A stretch of 64,000 bases of DNA. It comes from Halomonas elongata. Its GTDB lineage: Bacteria; Pseudomonadota; Gammaproteobacteria; Pseudomonadales; Halomonadaceae. The notes under the pieces are model-generated. The model saw only the letters and a list, made by a program, of their open reading frames with translations. It ran no database searches and was not told the origin of the DNA. The stretch lies in assembly GCF_029081005.1 (NCBI RefSeq), contig NZ_JAJQTQ010000005.1:146013-210012 (forward strand), in the 5' to 3' direction. Positions 8,610-17,693 of the stretch are shown here, one piece after another; within the stretch, counting starts at the first letter, position 1; the number at the start of each line of letters is the position of its first letter. The position numbers and the translations under genes were made by a program.

Positions 8610-9500
8610 ATGCGTGTTTCTGCAACAGTTTGTTCCAAGGGCGGCGTCGGCAAGACGACCTCAACCGCCAACCTGGGTGGCCTGCTGGCCGATGCAGGGT
8701 TCAAGGTTCTCCTCATTGACCTGGACTCCCAGCCTACCCTTTCCTCCTATTATGAGCTGACCCATCCTGCTCCCGGCGGGGTGTACGAACTGCTCGCCAC
8801 TGACCTGGTTGACCTCGACCAGATCATATCCCGGACGTCCATTCCCAATCTCGATATCGTTGTCTCCAACGACTATCGGAATCAGTTGCAGCAGCTGCTT
8901 CTCAACGCGCCCAATGGCCGATTCCGCCTGATCGGGTTGCTCGAACGCTTCTCGGATCGCTACGACGCCATCCTCATCGATACACAGGGCGCTCGCTCCA
9001 TCCTGCTCGAGATGGCCGTTCTCGCTGCTGATCACCTCGTTTCCCCCATTGTCCCCGAGTTGCTGACTGCCCGTGAATTCGTGCGCGGCACACAGGGGAT
9101 GCTCAGCGAGATGCGTGAGCTCACTCAGTACACGCGCTTCGACGTCCCTCCCGTTTCGATCCTCCTCAACAAGATGACCGATCAGCTGAAGGATGCCCGC
9201 GATATATCGGACAGCATCCGCAGCATGTATGCCGAAGTCGAGGATCACGGCATTCGAGTGCTCGACACGCCGCTGGTCAACCTTTCCGCGTATCGCTCGG
9301 CTGCGCTCCAAAGCCAGCCGGTGCATCGCGTCGAGCCTCGCAAGCCTTCTGGTCGTAAGGCGCCGTCTTGCGCTGATCAGATCAAGGCCATCGCTGCCGA
9401 CCTCTATCCCGAGTGGGCCGACGCCATCCACGCGGTCGGTGCGACCAAGCCCAATAGCAAGCCGGGTACAGATAAATCGGGGGTGGGCCATGTTCACTGA
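8610..9500 (+). CDS. parA: ParA-family partition ATPase
   Basis: 296 residues. Deviant Walker A motif CSKGGVGKTTSTANLG near residues 8-23, followed by LLIDLDSQPTL (switch I/Walker A' region) and AILIDTQGARS (Walker B). ParA/Soj at the tRNA-proximal end is a hallmark of this ICE class, where it helps keep the excised circular form. The 3' end overlaps the helicase gene by 11 bases. It heads a long run of overlapping genes up to 17608. ParB is encoded 4 kb downstream rather than adjacent, normal for these elements. Confidence 0.93.
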   Translation: MRVSATVCSKGGVGKTTSTANLGGLLADAGFKVLLIDLDSQPTLSSYYELTHPAPGGVYELLATDLVDLDQIISRTSIPNLDIVVSNDYRNQLQQLLLNAPNGRFRLIGLLERFSDRYDAILIDTQGARSILLEMAVLAADHLVSPIVPELLTAREFVRGTQGMLSEMRELTQYTRFDVPPVSILLNKMTDQLKDARDISDSIRSMYAEVEDHGIRVLDTPLVNLSAYRSAALQSQPVHRVEPRKPSGRKAPSCADQIKAIAADLYPEWADAIHAVGATKPNSKPGTDKSGVGHVH

Positions 9501-10899
9501 TGCCCAGTCCCTCGCGCCTAACGACGTTGAAGCTATGGGACTCGTTCCTCCCCACAGCATTGAGGCGGAACAGTCCACCCTGGGCGCACTGATGCTCGAC
9601 AACAGCAAGTGGGACGACATCTGCGAAATCGTCGATGCCGAGGCGTTCTATTGCTACCCCCATCGCCTAATCTTCCAAGCCATGCGCGAACTCGCCCTGA
9701 GCGAGCAGCCGTTGGATGTGGTGACAATCTCGGAGCTTCTGGAGCGTGACGGAAAGCTCGAGACCATAGGTGGACTGGCCTTCCTAGCGGAAATCGCGCG
9801 CAACACACCGACCGCGACCAACATCCTGGCGTATGCCGACATCGTGCGCGAGCATCAACTCCGCCGACAGCTCTCCTGCATGGGGCGTGATCTCAGCCAG
9901 CAGGCGCTTGAGGGTAACCACCTCAGCAAGGCGATAATCGAAGCGACTGAGCGTCAGCTGTTTGAGCTGGCCGAAGATCGCCAGACTCAGTCCGCTGGTA
10001 TTCGCTCTGCCCTGTCGTCAGCGATCGACACGATCGATCGCGCCTTCAATGCCAAGGATGGCATTACGGGGACACCCACTGGCTATAAGGATCTCGATAA
10101 CCTCACCTGTGGTTGGCAGAACTCGGACCTGATTGTCATCGCCGGACGGCCTTCTCAAGGCAAGACCACCCTGGGAATGAACTTCGTCGAGAATGCGCTG
10201 ATCGCCACGGCCGGCAACACCGAGCTTTCCAATTCCCCTATCTTCGTCTTTTCGCTGGAAATGCCCGAAGAACAGCTGATGCTGCGTCTCATGTCCAGCA
10301 TTGGCCGGTTGGACATGAGTCAGCTGCGATCTGGGAAGCTGGACGACGGTGGTTGGGAGAAACTGACAGCCGCCACCAACCGCATCCTCGAATTTGAGGA
10401 TCGCCTGTTCATTGATGACTCCAGTGGCATTTCAGCCACGTCACTCAAATCTCGCGCTCGCCGACTGATGCGTCGCCACGGCAAGCCGGCGCTGATCCTG
10501 ATCGACTATCTGCAACTCCTCGAAGAGCCCGGATGCGAGAACCGCAATAACGAGATATCGGCCATCTCACGCATCCTCAAGGCCACCGCAAAGGATCTTA
10601 ATTGTCCCGTCATCGCGCTCGCACAGCTCAACCGAGGACTTGAGAACCGTCCCAACAAACGTCCGGGCCTTGCTGATCTGCGTGACTCGGGCGCGATCGA
10701 GCAGGACGCGGATGTGATTGGGTTTGTGTACCGCGATGAGGTCTACAACCCGGACAACCCTGACGTGAAGGGATTGGCCGAATTGATTATTGGCAAGCAG
10801 CGCAACGGCCCCACCGGCACTGTCCACCTGGCATTCCTGGGGGCGAGTACACGGTTCGAGTCCTTGGAATGGAAGCAGACGCAAGGAGGCTGGTCATGA
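9490..10899 (+). CDS. DnaB-like replicative helicase
   Basis: 469 residues, typical DnaB length. The N-terminal domain begins PHSIEAEQSTLGALMLDN; the RecA-like C-terminal domain has Walker A GRPSQGKTTLGMN, Walker B LILIDYLQLL, the DLRDSGAIEQDADVIGF motif and KQRNGPTGT. It would unwind DNA ahead of element replication and is an element-borne copy beside parA rather than the host dnaB. The start at 9490 lies inside the parA 3' end (11-base overlap); the open frame extends further upstream but only as a shadow of parA. Confidence 0.93.
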   Translation: MFTDAQSLAPNDVEAMGLVPPHSIEAEQSTLGALMLDNSKWDDICEIVDAEAFYCYPHRLIFQAMRELALSEQPLDVVTISELLERDGKLETIGGLAFLAEIARNTPTATNILAYADIVREHQLRRQLSCMGRDLSQQALEGNHLSKAIIEATERQLFELAEDRQTQSAGIRSALSSAIDTIDRAFNAKDGITGTPTGYKDLDNLTCGWQNSDLIVIAGRPSQGKTTLGMNFVENALIATAGNTELSNSPIFVFSLEMPEEQLMLRLMSSIGRLDMSQLRSGKLDDGGWEKLTAATNRILEFEDRLFIDDSSGISATSLKSRARRLMRRHGKPALILIDYLQLLEEPGCENRNNEISAISRILKATAKDLNCPVIALAQLNRGLENRPNKRPGLADLRDSGAIEQDADVIGFVYRDEVYNPDNPDVKGLAELIIGKQRNGPTGTVHLAFLGASTRFESLEWKQTQGGWS

Positions 10900-11300
10900 C
10901 TACCGATTCTCGTATGCCCAAGGTGTCACAGCGACTCAACGAGCGCAGTCGTCTCGCCCTCGAGAGACACGCCTCAGAAGAGGCTGCCGTTGAGCAGCGC
11001 CTCAGCACACTGGACCAGAGCGGCCCCACGGCACTTGAGCGCTTGGCTGAGGTGGCCCAGGGCTATAGCGGCCAGTGCCACCACTGTCGCCGGATCTTGC
11101 TCGCACTCTACAACGGCCCCGAGTGGCCGCTCGAACTCACCCGACTGCGCTGCCTGGACCGCGACCTGCAGCGGGCTGCGCTCACTGTGATCGAGTGGTC
11201 CGCTTACTCCGGTCACGAACTGCACGAGTCCCTGGACGACGGTGAGGCATTGATGCGGCGCTTCTGGCACGCCGAATCCGACAAAGGAGGTGAGTCATGA
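10896..11300 (+). CDS. Conserved ICE protein, DUF7673-like
   Basis: 134 residues from the ATG that overlaps the helicase stop (ATGA). The centre, ALERLAEVAQGYSGQCHH followed by a hydrophobic LLALYN, resembles a small family (DUF7673) common on conjugative plasmids and ICEs; the C-terminal half is helical and acidic. There are two close Cys (GQCHHC) but no full zinc motif. No function is known. It is translationally coupled to genes on both sides. Confidence 0.6.
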   Translation: MTTDSRMPKVSQRLNERSRLALERHASEEAAVEQRLSTLDQSGPTALERLAEVAQGYSGQCHHCRRILLALYNGPEWPLELTRLRCLDRDLQRAALTVIEWSAYSGHELHESLDDGEALMRRFWHAESDKGGES

Positions 11301-12070
11301 ATACGCCTTCTACCTCGACCGTTGGCTTGGATCCCACTAGTCGCATGATCAACCACATGGAGGTGGAGATCGCGCGCTTAATCACGGCAGAGTCGGCACT
11401 GCTCCGGGTCGCCGGCATGCTCGGCATTCATGCCGAGCCCGATGGCCAGGGCCGCTACAGCGGCCAGGCCATTGCCGATCAGGTGCGTGACGCACTCGAT
11501 CAGCGGCAGGTCGACCAGGCGCTGGCCACCACGCCAACGCCCACGATTCTGACAGCTTCTGGCACGCCGATGTCACTGACGTTTCCTGCGTGGCAGAACA
11601 TCGATGACCAGGACATTGCCCAGGCGCTGTCACGTATCTGCCGATTCGGTGGCCACTCTCGCCAGTTCTATTCCGTCGCTCAGCACTGTGTGCATGTCAG
11701 CGAGATCGTCCCCCGTGAGGACGCCCTGGCTGCCTTGCTGCACGACGCCACCGAAGCCTACATCGGCGACATGGTCTCGCCGCTGAAATCGATGCTGCCG
11801 GCTTACAAAGCCATCGAGAAACGCCTCTGGTCCGCCATTGCCCAGCGATTCAGCGTGGACTCGGTGCTTCCTGCCTGCGTCAAGTCCGCCGACCTGCAGT
11901 TACTCGCCACCGAGCGGCGTGACTTGCTGCCGGACTCACCCATGGAGTGGCCCTGCCTCGAGGGTGTCGAGCCACTCACCGATCCTATTGAACCCTGGTC
12001 CCCTGACATCGCCGCCCTCGCCTGGGGGTTGCGGCTCGACGAGCTCCTGGCAGAGCGGGAGGTGGCATGA
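11297..12070 (+). CDS. HD-domain phosphohydrolase
   Basis: 257 residues. Residues 1-85 are a variable N-terminal region with a helical MINHMEVEIARLI segment. The rest is an HD domain of the YfbR/5'-deoxynucleotidase-like kind: FYSVAQHCVHVSEIV supplies the first metal His, ALLHDATEAYIGDM the HD pair, and a distal Asp lies in CVKSADLQLLATERRDLL. Such proteins hydrolyse nucleoside monophosphates or related phosphoesters; the substrate here is unknown. It overlaps both neighbours by four bases. A role in nucleotide supply for element replication is a guess. Confidence 0.8.
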   Translation: MNTPSTSTVGLDPTSRMINHMEVEIARLITAESALLRVAGMLGIHAEPDGQGRYSGQAIADQVRDALDQRQVDQALATTPTPTILTASGTPMSLTFPAWQNIDDQDIAQALSRICRFGGHSRQFYSVAQHCVHVSEIVPREDALAALLHDATEAYIGDMVSPLKSMLPAYKAIEKRLWSAIAQRFSVDSVLPACVKSADLQLLATERRDLLPDSPMEWPCLEGVEPLTDPIEPWSPDIAALAWGLRLDELLAEREVA

Positions 12071-12279
12071 TGGACGAGCAGACAATGAAACAGGAGCTTA
12101 CCGAACTGGAAGCCCGCCTGGCCGAGCTGCGCGCGCAATGCCAGCAACTGGAGCACGACGTTCTGGCCTTACAGGCCCGTAAACGCCAGTTGATCCATGC
12201 CTTGGATGGTCAATTGGACCTGTTCCGAGATCACCTTCACCACAGCGAGCAGCTGCTCGAGGAGGTCCGCCATGGCTAA
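12067..12279 (+). CDS. Small coiled-coil protein
   Basis: 70 residues, almost entirely one predicted coiled coil (heptads from about residue 8 to 60, rich in L, E and Q). No recognised family. It starts within the stop of the HD-domain gene and runs eight bases into the HicA-like gene, so it belongs to the same translationally coupled operon. Confidence 0.6.
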   Translation: MMDEQTMKQELTELEARLAELRAQCQQLEHDVLALQARKRQLIHALDGQLDLFRDHLHHSEQLLEEVRHG

Positions 12280-12493
12280 GCGGTATGGCAAGGGTCTGCA
12301 GAGGGTTGTTCGCTTCGCAGAGGCTCACAACTGGCATATCGAGCGCACCCGAGGCGGGCATATCAAAATGACCAAACCCGGGATGCCCCCCGTCTTCACC
12401 AGCTATTCACCAAGCGATGCTCGGTCGCAGCGCAACGCCATCGCGTTACTTCGCCGTGTGCAGAGAAGCTCTGGCGTAAGGAGGGAGTCATGA
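12272..12493 (+). CDS. HicA/YcfA-like small protein
   Basis: 73 residues with the small double-stranded-RNA-binding-like fold of HicA toxins: a basic N-terminus, then the conserved RTRGGHIKMTKP segment containing the G-G/S-H motif with the catalytic-type His, then a basic C-terminal helix. HicA toxins are mRNA interferases normally paired with HicB. No HicB-like antitoxin follows: the next gene is a DUF2786 protein. It may therefore be a non-toxic relative. The ribosome-binding site GAGGAGG lies in the end of the coiled-coil gene. Confidence 0.65.
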   Translation: MAKRYGKGLQRVVRFAEAHNWHIERTRGGHIKMTKPGMPPVFTSYSPSDARSQRNAIALLRRVQRSSGVRRES

Positions 12494-13194
12494 TCCCCGA
12501 TCGCATCATGCGCAAGATCGAGCGCTGTATGGCCTTATCCCAGAGCTCCAATGCCCACGAGGCAGGCATCGCGCTGCGTCAGGCCCAACAGTTGATGCAG
12601 CGCTATGGCCTTAACGAGCAGGATATCACCCTGGCGTCGGTGACCGACCATATGGCCACCGCCCAGGCTGGCAAGGTGCCGCCCCGCTATCTCAATGCGC
12701 TTGCCACTCTGGTCATGAAAGCCTTCGGCGCCCAGGCGATCTATTTGGCCACGCCGCAGATCCGCGGTACCCAGATTCGCTGGCTCGGTCAGTGGCAGTT
12801 CCTGGGCACCGACGGGGCCAGCCAGGTGGCCGCTTACGCCTACGAGGTCCTGCAACGCCAGTTGATCCGTGATCGCAAGGCCTACCAGTCGGGCCTCAGC
12901 AAGCGCATCAAGCGTGCCACGCGCGTCCGCCGTGGCGACGCCTATGCCGAGGCCTGGGTCGCCGGTGCACGGGAATCCATCGTGCCGGTCGAGCTTTCCC
13001 CGGCGGCGACCGAGGCCCTCGAGGCCTATGCCGAGCGGCAACACGGTGAGCTCTGTTCTCTGTCGTCACGCCAGCGTGGCCAACTCCGCCACCACGATTA
13101 TCAGGCGGTCCACCAGGGCTACGACGCGGGCCGGCAGGTCCGGCTGCACGACGCCATTGAGACACCGGAACGGGAGGCCCTGGGTCATGGCTGA
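12490..13194 (+). CDS. DUF2786 domain protein
   Basis: 234 residues. The N-terminal 45 residues (RIMRKIERCMALSQSSNAHEA ... MQRYGLNEQDI) match the DUF2786 pattern, a helical domain common on phages and ICEs; the rest resembles the domain that usually follows it (a region with WLGQWQFLGT and YAYEVLQRQL). The function is unknown. Start and stop overlap the neighbouring genes by four to eight bases. Confidence 0.75.
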   Translation: MIPDRIMRKIERCMALSQSSNAHEAGIALRQAQQLMQRYGLNEQDITLASVTDHMATAQAGKVPPRYLNALATLVMKAFGAQAIYLATPQIRGTQIRWLGQWQFLGTDGASQVAAYAYEVLQRQLIRDRKAYQSGLSKRIKRATRVRRGDAYAEAWVAGARESIVPVELSPAATEALEAYAERQHGELCSLSSRQRGQLRHHDYQAVHQGYDAGRQVRLHDAIETPEREALGHG

Positions 13195-13693
13195 CATCCT
13201 GAATTTTCCCGTGCGAGAAGCACATGGTCACGGCATGGAGCGTTATCTGATGGGGCGCGAATGTCTAGCACTGGGGCTGATCGATCCCTTCGCCAACTGG
13301 GTAGAAACACTGGACAGCTGGTTTGACGAGCATCCCCAAGCACGAACCAATCGCAATGAAGCGCTCCGCTCACTGCTTGCCGACACATGGCTGGTGTTTC
13401 ACATGGCCTGTGACAAGACCAGTCAGCTGGAAATGCAGCCACACCATAGCTTGCGCTGGGCGCAACTCCAGTATCACCGACTGAGTGACATCGAGCTGCT
13501 GGTGATCGTCAGCGACAACCTGAGTGATCTGCGACGGGGAATCAATGAGTTGAGCCAGCGGTATCCCCCTGAATCGCGCAGTGACCTTGGCCTTTTCGCG
13601 CTGGTCCAGGGCATGAACCACCTGGGACAGCAACTGGATCGACTTTTCGAGACTGAATATTCCGCCTCGCGGCAGCCGGAGTGGACATCATGA
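13187..13693 (+). CDS. Hypothetical ICE protein
   Basis: 168 residues, starting eight bases inside the DUF2786 gene. It is helical and soluble, with no signal peptide or membrane segment and no motif I can recognise. Location between the DUF2786 gene and parB in a tightly overlapping operon suggests a maintenance or regulatory role. The stop overlaps the parB start (ATGA). Confidence 0.65.
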   Translation: MADILNFPVREAHGHGMERYLMGRECLALGLIDPFANWVETLDSWFDEHPQARTNRNEALRSLLADTWLVFHMACDKTSQLEMQPHHSLRWAQLQYHRLSDIELLVIVSDNLSDLRRGINELSQRYPPESRSDLGLFALVQGMNHLGQQLDRLFETEYSASRQPEWTS

Positions 13694-15729
13694 GCAAGAC
13701 AGCCATTACACCTGACCAAATCGCGGCCAAGCTGACCCAGCCTGGACCTAAGCTGAGCACTAAACCCGCCGATCGGCTGCCGGCACCGACCACCGAGCAG
13801 GCGATGACCCTGACCCTGGATCAGTTGCGTCCCTATGATCGCAATCCGCGTACACAACGGAATGCCAAGTACGACGAGATCAAGGATAGTATCCGAGCCG
13901 TGGGGCTAAAGCAGAAGCTGACGGTCACCCAGCGTCCAGGTGATGACCGCTACATGATCTCCGATGGCGGTAACACGCGGCTGACCATCCTCAATGAATT
14001 ACATGAGGAAACCGGCGAAGAACGATTTTACTACCAGGACTGCCATTTCATTCCTTGGCAAGGCGAGATCAACGTCCTCGCCGGGCACCTGGCCGAGAAC
14101 GACAACCGTGGTCAACTCAGCTGGATCGAGCGGGCACGGGGTGTCTATGACTCCAAACGGATGATTGAGGAGGAAGCTAACGAATCCATCTCCTTGCGTG
14201 AACTGACTCGTAGGCTGAAAGAGCTCGGTTTTTCTATCAGCTTGAGCCACGTTTCCAAAATGCTCTATACCGTAGAGCACTTCCTGCCCACCCTCCCTCT
14301 GACGCTCGATAGCGGCATGGGTAAGGGGCAGATCGAGAAATTGATCTCCTATCGGCAATTCTGCGAGGAGTGCTGGGAGCGTTGCCGTGCCTACTGGGAA
14401 GCCCATGCCGATGATCTCGGTGAGGGTGAGCAGTGGGCTAACAGTGTCATTGAGGGTGACTTCGCTCAGGCATGGCATGACGAGATGACCCAGCTCGATC
14501 ATGAAGGCCAGACGGAGTTTCGCTGGAACATCGTCGAGGACCGTCTCAAGGGCATGCTCCACGACCATACTGGGCTCCACTTCAACCCTATCGATATGGC
14601 GTGGAAGAACTGGTTTACGGTACGCAAGCATGCGCGTGCAGCCAGTGAGGAAGAGAAAGCCGATATCTGGACCACGGTCGACAGTGAACTGGAGCGGCTG
14701 CGTCATCCCCAGGAACGCCACCTCTATCCGCCGAAAGAGGACTCCAGTAAGGGAAGCAAGACCTCATCAAAACCATCTCAAAAGCTGGCGTCTGGAAACC
14801 CTTCGCCTGATGCCGATGAAACCGGTCACAGCGAGAGTGGTGCCGAGGGCTATCATGATGATCTGACCTTCGAAGAAGGCCAGACCGATCTGTCACCCCC
14901 CGCCGCCCCCAAAGCCAACGAGCGAGGTGTACCTACCCCAGGTGGAGTCGATGAGTCCGCACAGATGAAAGAGATGCGGGCTCAACTCGCCAAACTCGAG
15001 CAACGGAATGCCGAGCTTGAGGCAGAGTCTCAGAAGCCTCTGGTTGCCCCACCATCGACTGGCTCCAGTGAGTCCAGTGGCGATGACCTTGCAGGACTCT
15101 TGGATTCCGATGGGTTCATGCAGGAGCACAACCCACAGCCGACTCGGTCGCCCGAGGAACAGGAAACTCTGGTCGACGACTTGACCCTCTCACCCTATGA
15201 AGAGAGTGAGGGGCATCGGCAGCTTCGCCACTGGCAAGCGAAAGAGCATGGTGAAGAAGCCATCGACTTCGAAGCCGCCGCCCTCAAATCTGTGCCACTG
15301 ATGTCAGGCGGCCCCGTCGCACCGATCACTGATCTCTGGCATGTCCCGGCTTGGCGCCGGAATGCTCGCGATCTCCGCATGCAAATTGGCGAGGTCGTCC
15401 AGGCCTTGGCCGGTTGGGCCGACATCGAGGTCTCTGGCACCAGTGAAATCATCCGCCTCAACGCCCGTGATGGACTGGGGTACGAGCTCGACCCGCTCGG
15501 CGACAATCCAGGACGCCGTGCTCAATTGATCTGGCAGCTACTCGCTGGCCTGCAGGGCGACATCGATCCGATGCTGCCCGCCGAGATTTCATTGTTCGGG
15601 GAACTGGTCGGCAGTCACGGCACCGACAGCGATGTTTGCCTGCCTGATGGCCTGTTCATCCGCGTGTTCTGGCTGACTCGCCTGATCCGTGTATTGCGTG
15701 AAGTACTCGCAGAGGGGGATCCCCAATGA
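13690..15729 (+). CDS. parB: ParB-family protein, PFGI-1 type
   Basis: 679 residues. The N-terminal third is a ParB/Srx nuclease-like domain: LRPYDRNPRTQRNAKYDEI, SIRAVGLKQKLTVTQRP and MISDGGNTRL (the GGNTR of this subfamily replaces the usual GERR), followed by a helix-turn-helix DNA-binding region near residues 150-215. The second half contains an acidic, low-complexity linker (residues about 350-520) and a conserved C-terminal domain. This long form is specific to PFGI-1-type ICEs, where it partners ParA. The start at 13690 overlaps the previous stop. Confidence 0.88.
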   Translation: MSKTAITPDQIAAKLTQPGPKLSTKPADRLPAPTTEQAMTLTLDQLRPYDRNPRTQRNAKYDEIKDSIRAVGLKQKLTVTQRPGDDRYMISDGGNTRLTILNELHEETGEERFYYQDCHFIPWQGEINVLAGHLAENDNRGQLSWIERARGVYDSKRMIEEEANESISLRELTRRLKELGFSISLSHVSKMLYTVEHFLPTLPLTLDSGMGKGQIEKLISYRQFCEECWERCRAYWEAHADDLGEGEQWANSVIEGDFAQAWHDEMTQLDHEGQTEFRWNIVEDRLKGMLHDHTGLHFNPIDMAWKNWFTVRKHARAASEEEKADIWTTVDSELERLRHPQERHLYPPKEDSSKGSKTSSKPSQKLASGNPSPDADETGHSESGAEGYHDDLTFEEGQTDLSPPAAPKANERGVPTPGGVDESAQMKEMRAQLAKLEQRNAELEAESQKPLVAPPSTGSSESSGDDLAGLLDSDGFMQEHNPQPTRSPEEQETLVDDLTLSPYEESEGHRQLRHWQAKEHGEEAIDFEAAALKSVPLMSGGPVAPITDLWHVPAWRRNARDLRMQIGEVVQALAGWADIEVSGTSEIIRLNARDGLGYELDPLGDNPGRRAQLIWQLLAGLQGDIDPMLPAEISLFGELVGSHGTDSDVCLPDGLFIRVFWLTRLIRVLREVLAEGDPQ

Positions 15730-16337
15730 CGACGCCACAACTCAACCATGCACTTTTCAACCAGGCACTGGTGCTGATCCGTGAGGGTGATATGCGCCGG
15801 GCGCGCGCACTCGGGTTCAACAATGAAGAGCTGCAGCGCCTGAGTCGACTGCGGGCCAGCGAGATCGAGAGCCTGATCAACGAGTTCCCAGGAGTCGCAC
15901 GATTCGAGCTGGATCACGACACCTTCAAGGCGGCTCTTCGACGCATCGATCGCGATCAGGATCGCGACAGCCTCGTTGATCACTGCATTCGTCACGGGGC
16001 CAGCGTGCAGATGTTGGCCACCTTCTTTGGCCTGACACCGAACGACTGCTCAGCGCGGCGCACCCTGCTCGGGGTGCCCAGTCGGCAGGGGCGCCTGCCC
16101 ATGCCAGAGGAGGCTATCGAGGTCGATGCCTGGCACCGCTGGCAGACCATCAGTGACGATCCGTCCAGTCCGTCAGCCGCCGAGGACATCAAAGGCATGT
16201 TGGTGCTAGCGGAAGAAGTCGAATTGCCACTGGCCGTGATCTGGACACTGATCAAGCAATGGACGACGCCAGAGCAACCACGGCAGGAAAGTCTGCCGGG
16301 TGAGGACGAGGGCGAGATGCGTGCAGGAGTGGCGTGA
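15726..16337 (+). CDS. DUF2857 family ICE protein
   Basis: 203 residues. The N-terminal region LNHALFNQALVLIREGDMRRARALGFNNEELQ resembles DUF2857, a conserved element protein located between parB and the replication protein in this ICE class. In ICEclc/PFGI relatives this position holds a FlhC/FlhD-like regulatory gene, so a transcriptional role is conceivable. ATGA overlaps at both ends indicate coupling. Confidence 0.72.
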   Translation: MTTPQLNHALFNQALVLIREGDMRRARALGFNNEELQRLSRLRASEIESLINEFPGVARFELDHDTFKAALRRIDRDQDRDSLVDHCIRHGASVQMLATFFGLTPNDCSARRTLLGVPSRQGRLPMPEEAIEVDAWHRWQTISDDPSSPSAAEDIKGMLVLAEEVELPLAVIWTLIKQWTTPEQPRQESLPGEDEGEMRAGVA

Positions 16338-17608
16338 TGAAGAGTTTTGACGCGCTTGTCGGGCGCGCCGCGTCATCCCTGACTCAACGCCGAGGCAATG
16401 ATGCCTCGGCGTCGGCCGTTGAAGATGACGCACTCGACGGACTGCTCTTCATGGGAAATCCCCATGAAACAGTGCCTCGAGCACTACTGCTGGATCAGCG
16501 GTTGGGCGCTGTCGATGTATTGGGTTGGCAAATGATCCGGCTTCTGTCGAATGCCGACCGCACAACCGCGTTTCCGACCTATGACGAACTGGAGCCGTTG
16601 TTGCGATCAGGGGCCGGACAGAAAGCCTCGCGGAAGACAGTTGCCAGAGTGATCGCGATCCTCCGTCTGACACGCTGGATGACTCTGGGGATGAAGGCTC
16701 GCAATACCACGAACGGGCGCATGATCGGCAACGTCTATGTGTTACATGACGAGCCGCTGGCTCCTGCCGAGTCACTGTCCCTTGACCAGGACTACATCGA
16801 GTATGTGATCCGTTGCACGAAGCACAGCAACAAGGCCGTGGCCACCGTCGCTCGACTGGTTAGGGACGAGCTGGCCGAAAGTGGTGTGCTCGAAGTTCCG
16901 ACGCGACTGGACGTCATCGAACAGCGTGCCAGGCACCAGTGGGAATCCGAGTTTCCAGCGGAAACTCAGGCATCAGCCCCCCAGTTCCCTATGGAAACTC
17001 AGGCAAATTCACCCAGTTTCCAGCGGAAACCAAGGCAGTTTCCAGGCAACGAATCGCCCAGTTCCCAGCGGAAACTCAGTCCAGAATCAGAAGCTTACAG
17101 CGCAGTTTCCATTGAGGACGCCCCTACTACAGTACGTAGTTATACAAACTCAGTATGTAAAACCACCGCGCGCGAGGATTCCCAAGCGTCATTGATCTGG
17201 TCATGGCCACTCGAGTTGACCAGTGAGGAACGTGAGTCGGTGACGGTCATGTTGAACGGTCTGCCAAACGACGTTCAGCAGGCGGTGATCGACGAAGCTG
17301 CCGGACGACTCGAGGCTGGCAAGGTGAAGTCCCCCAAAGGCTTCCTGCACACCCTGGCCAAACGTGCGGCCTCGAATCAATTCCAGGTCACGCACTTCGG
17401 GCGAGGCATTGCTGACAAGCGAAATGGACAATCCGTACAGACGCCATCACAGACATCTCCAGTGGATCCTTATACCCCATCACCCCCTGGCCCCCGATCC
17501 GCTGACTCACTGATTGACCAGGCCCCTCAACCGATCTCTGCGGAAACGCAGAAGGCCCGAGAGAACATGCTGAAACGCCTGGGGATACATCCAGCTAGAA
17601 ACCTATGA
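16337..17608 (+). CDS. STY4528-type island replication protein
   Basis: 423 residues. The N-terminal domain (residues about 35-150) has the winged-helix-like pattern of plasmid initiators, with RQ-type helices around KASRKTVARVIAILRLTRW; a C-terminal helical domain lies near residues 290-350. It matches in position and composition the STY4528 replication protein of Salmonella/Pseudomonas islands. The start ATG at 16337 shares a base with the preceding stop. A central low-complexity stretch (residues about 205-260) is encoded by repeated DNA dyads (see repeat 16951-17110), suggesting an origin within the gene. It is the last gene of the 8610-17608 operon. Confidence 0.75.
   Translation: MKSFDALVGRAASSLTQRRGNDASASAVEDDALDGLLFMGNPHETVPRALLLDQRLGAVDVLGWQMIRLLSNADRTTAFPTYDELEPLLRSGAGQKASRKTVARVIAILRLTRWMTLGMKARNTTNGRMIGNVYVLHDEPLAPAESLSLDQDYIEYVIRCTKHSNKAVATVARLVRDELAESGVLEVPTRLDVIEQRARHQWESEFPAETQASAPQFPMETQANSPSFQRKPRQFPGNESPSSQRKLSPESEAYSAVSIEDAPTTVRSYTNSVCKTTAREDSQASLIWSWPLELTSEERESVTVMLNGLPNDVQQAVIDEAAGRLEAGKVKSPKGFLHTLAKRAASNQFQVTHFGRGIADKRNGQSVQTPSQTSPVDPYTPSPPGPRSADSLIDQAPQPISAETQKARENMLKRLGIHPARNL
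16951..17110 (+). repeat. Iteron-like GTTTCCnnnGGAAAC dyads inside the rep gene
   Basis: Dyads begin at 16951 (GTTTCC-AGC-GGAAAC), 16984 (GTTCCC-TAT-GGAAAC), 17016 (GTTTCC-AGC-GGAAAC) and 17061 (GTTCCC-AGC-GGAAAC), with half sites GTTTCC at 17038 and 17105. Start-to-start distances are 33, 32, 22, 23 and 44, i.e. multiples of about 11 bp, which places them on one face of the helix. An AT-richer stretch follows (17130-17165). This is the layout expected for initiator-binding iterons. Confidence 0.6.
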
Positions 17609-17616
17609 CATCGCCT

Positions 17617-17625
17617 TTAACGTTT
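17617..17625 (+). promoter_or_regulatory. TTAACRTTY motif, copy 1 (PFL_4669 gene)
   Basis: TTAACGTTT, 77 bp from its first base to the start codon at 17694, preceded by a CATCGCCT context. One of six same-strand intergenic copies at nearly fixed distance from an operon's first gene; probably a promoter or activator site. Confidence 0.55.
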
Positions 17626-17693
17626 TCGGTGGGGCGCAATTCGAGAAGCATTGATGATGGGATCCCATCCAGTGCATTGACTCAGGAGAATTT

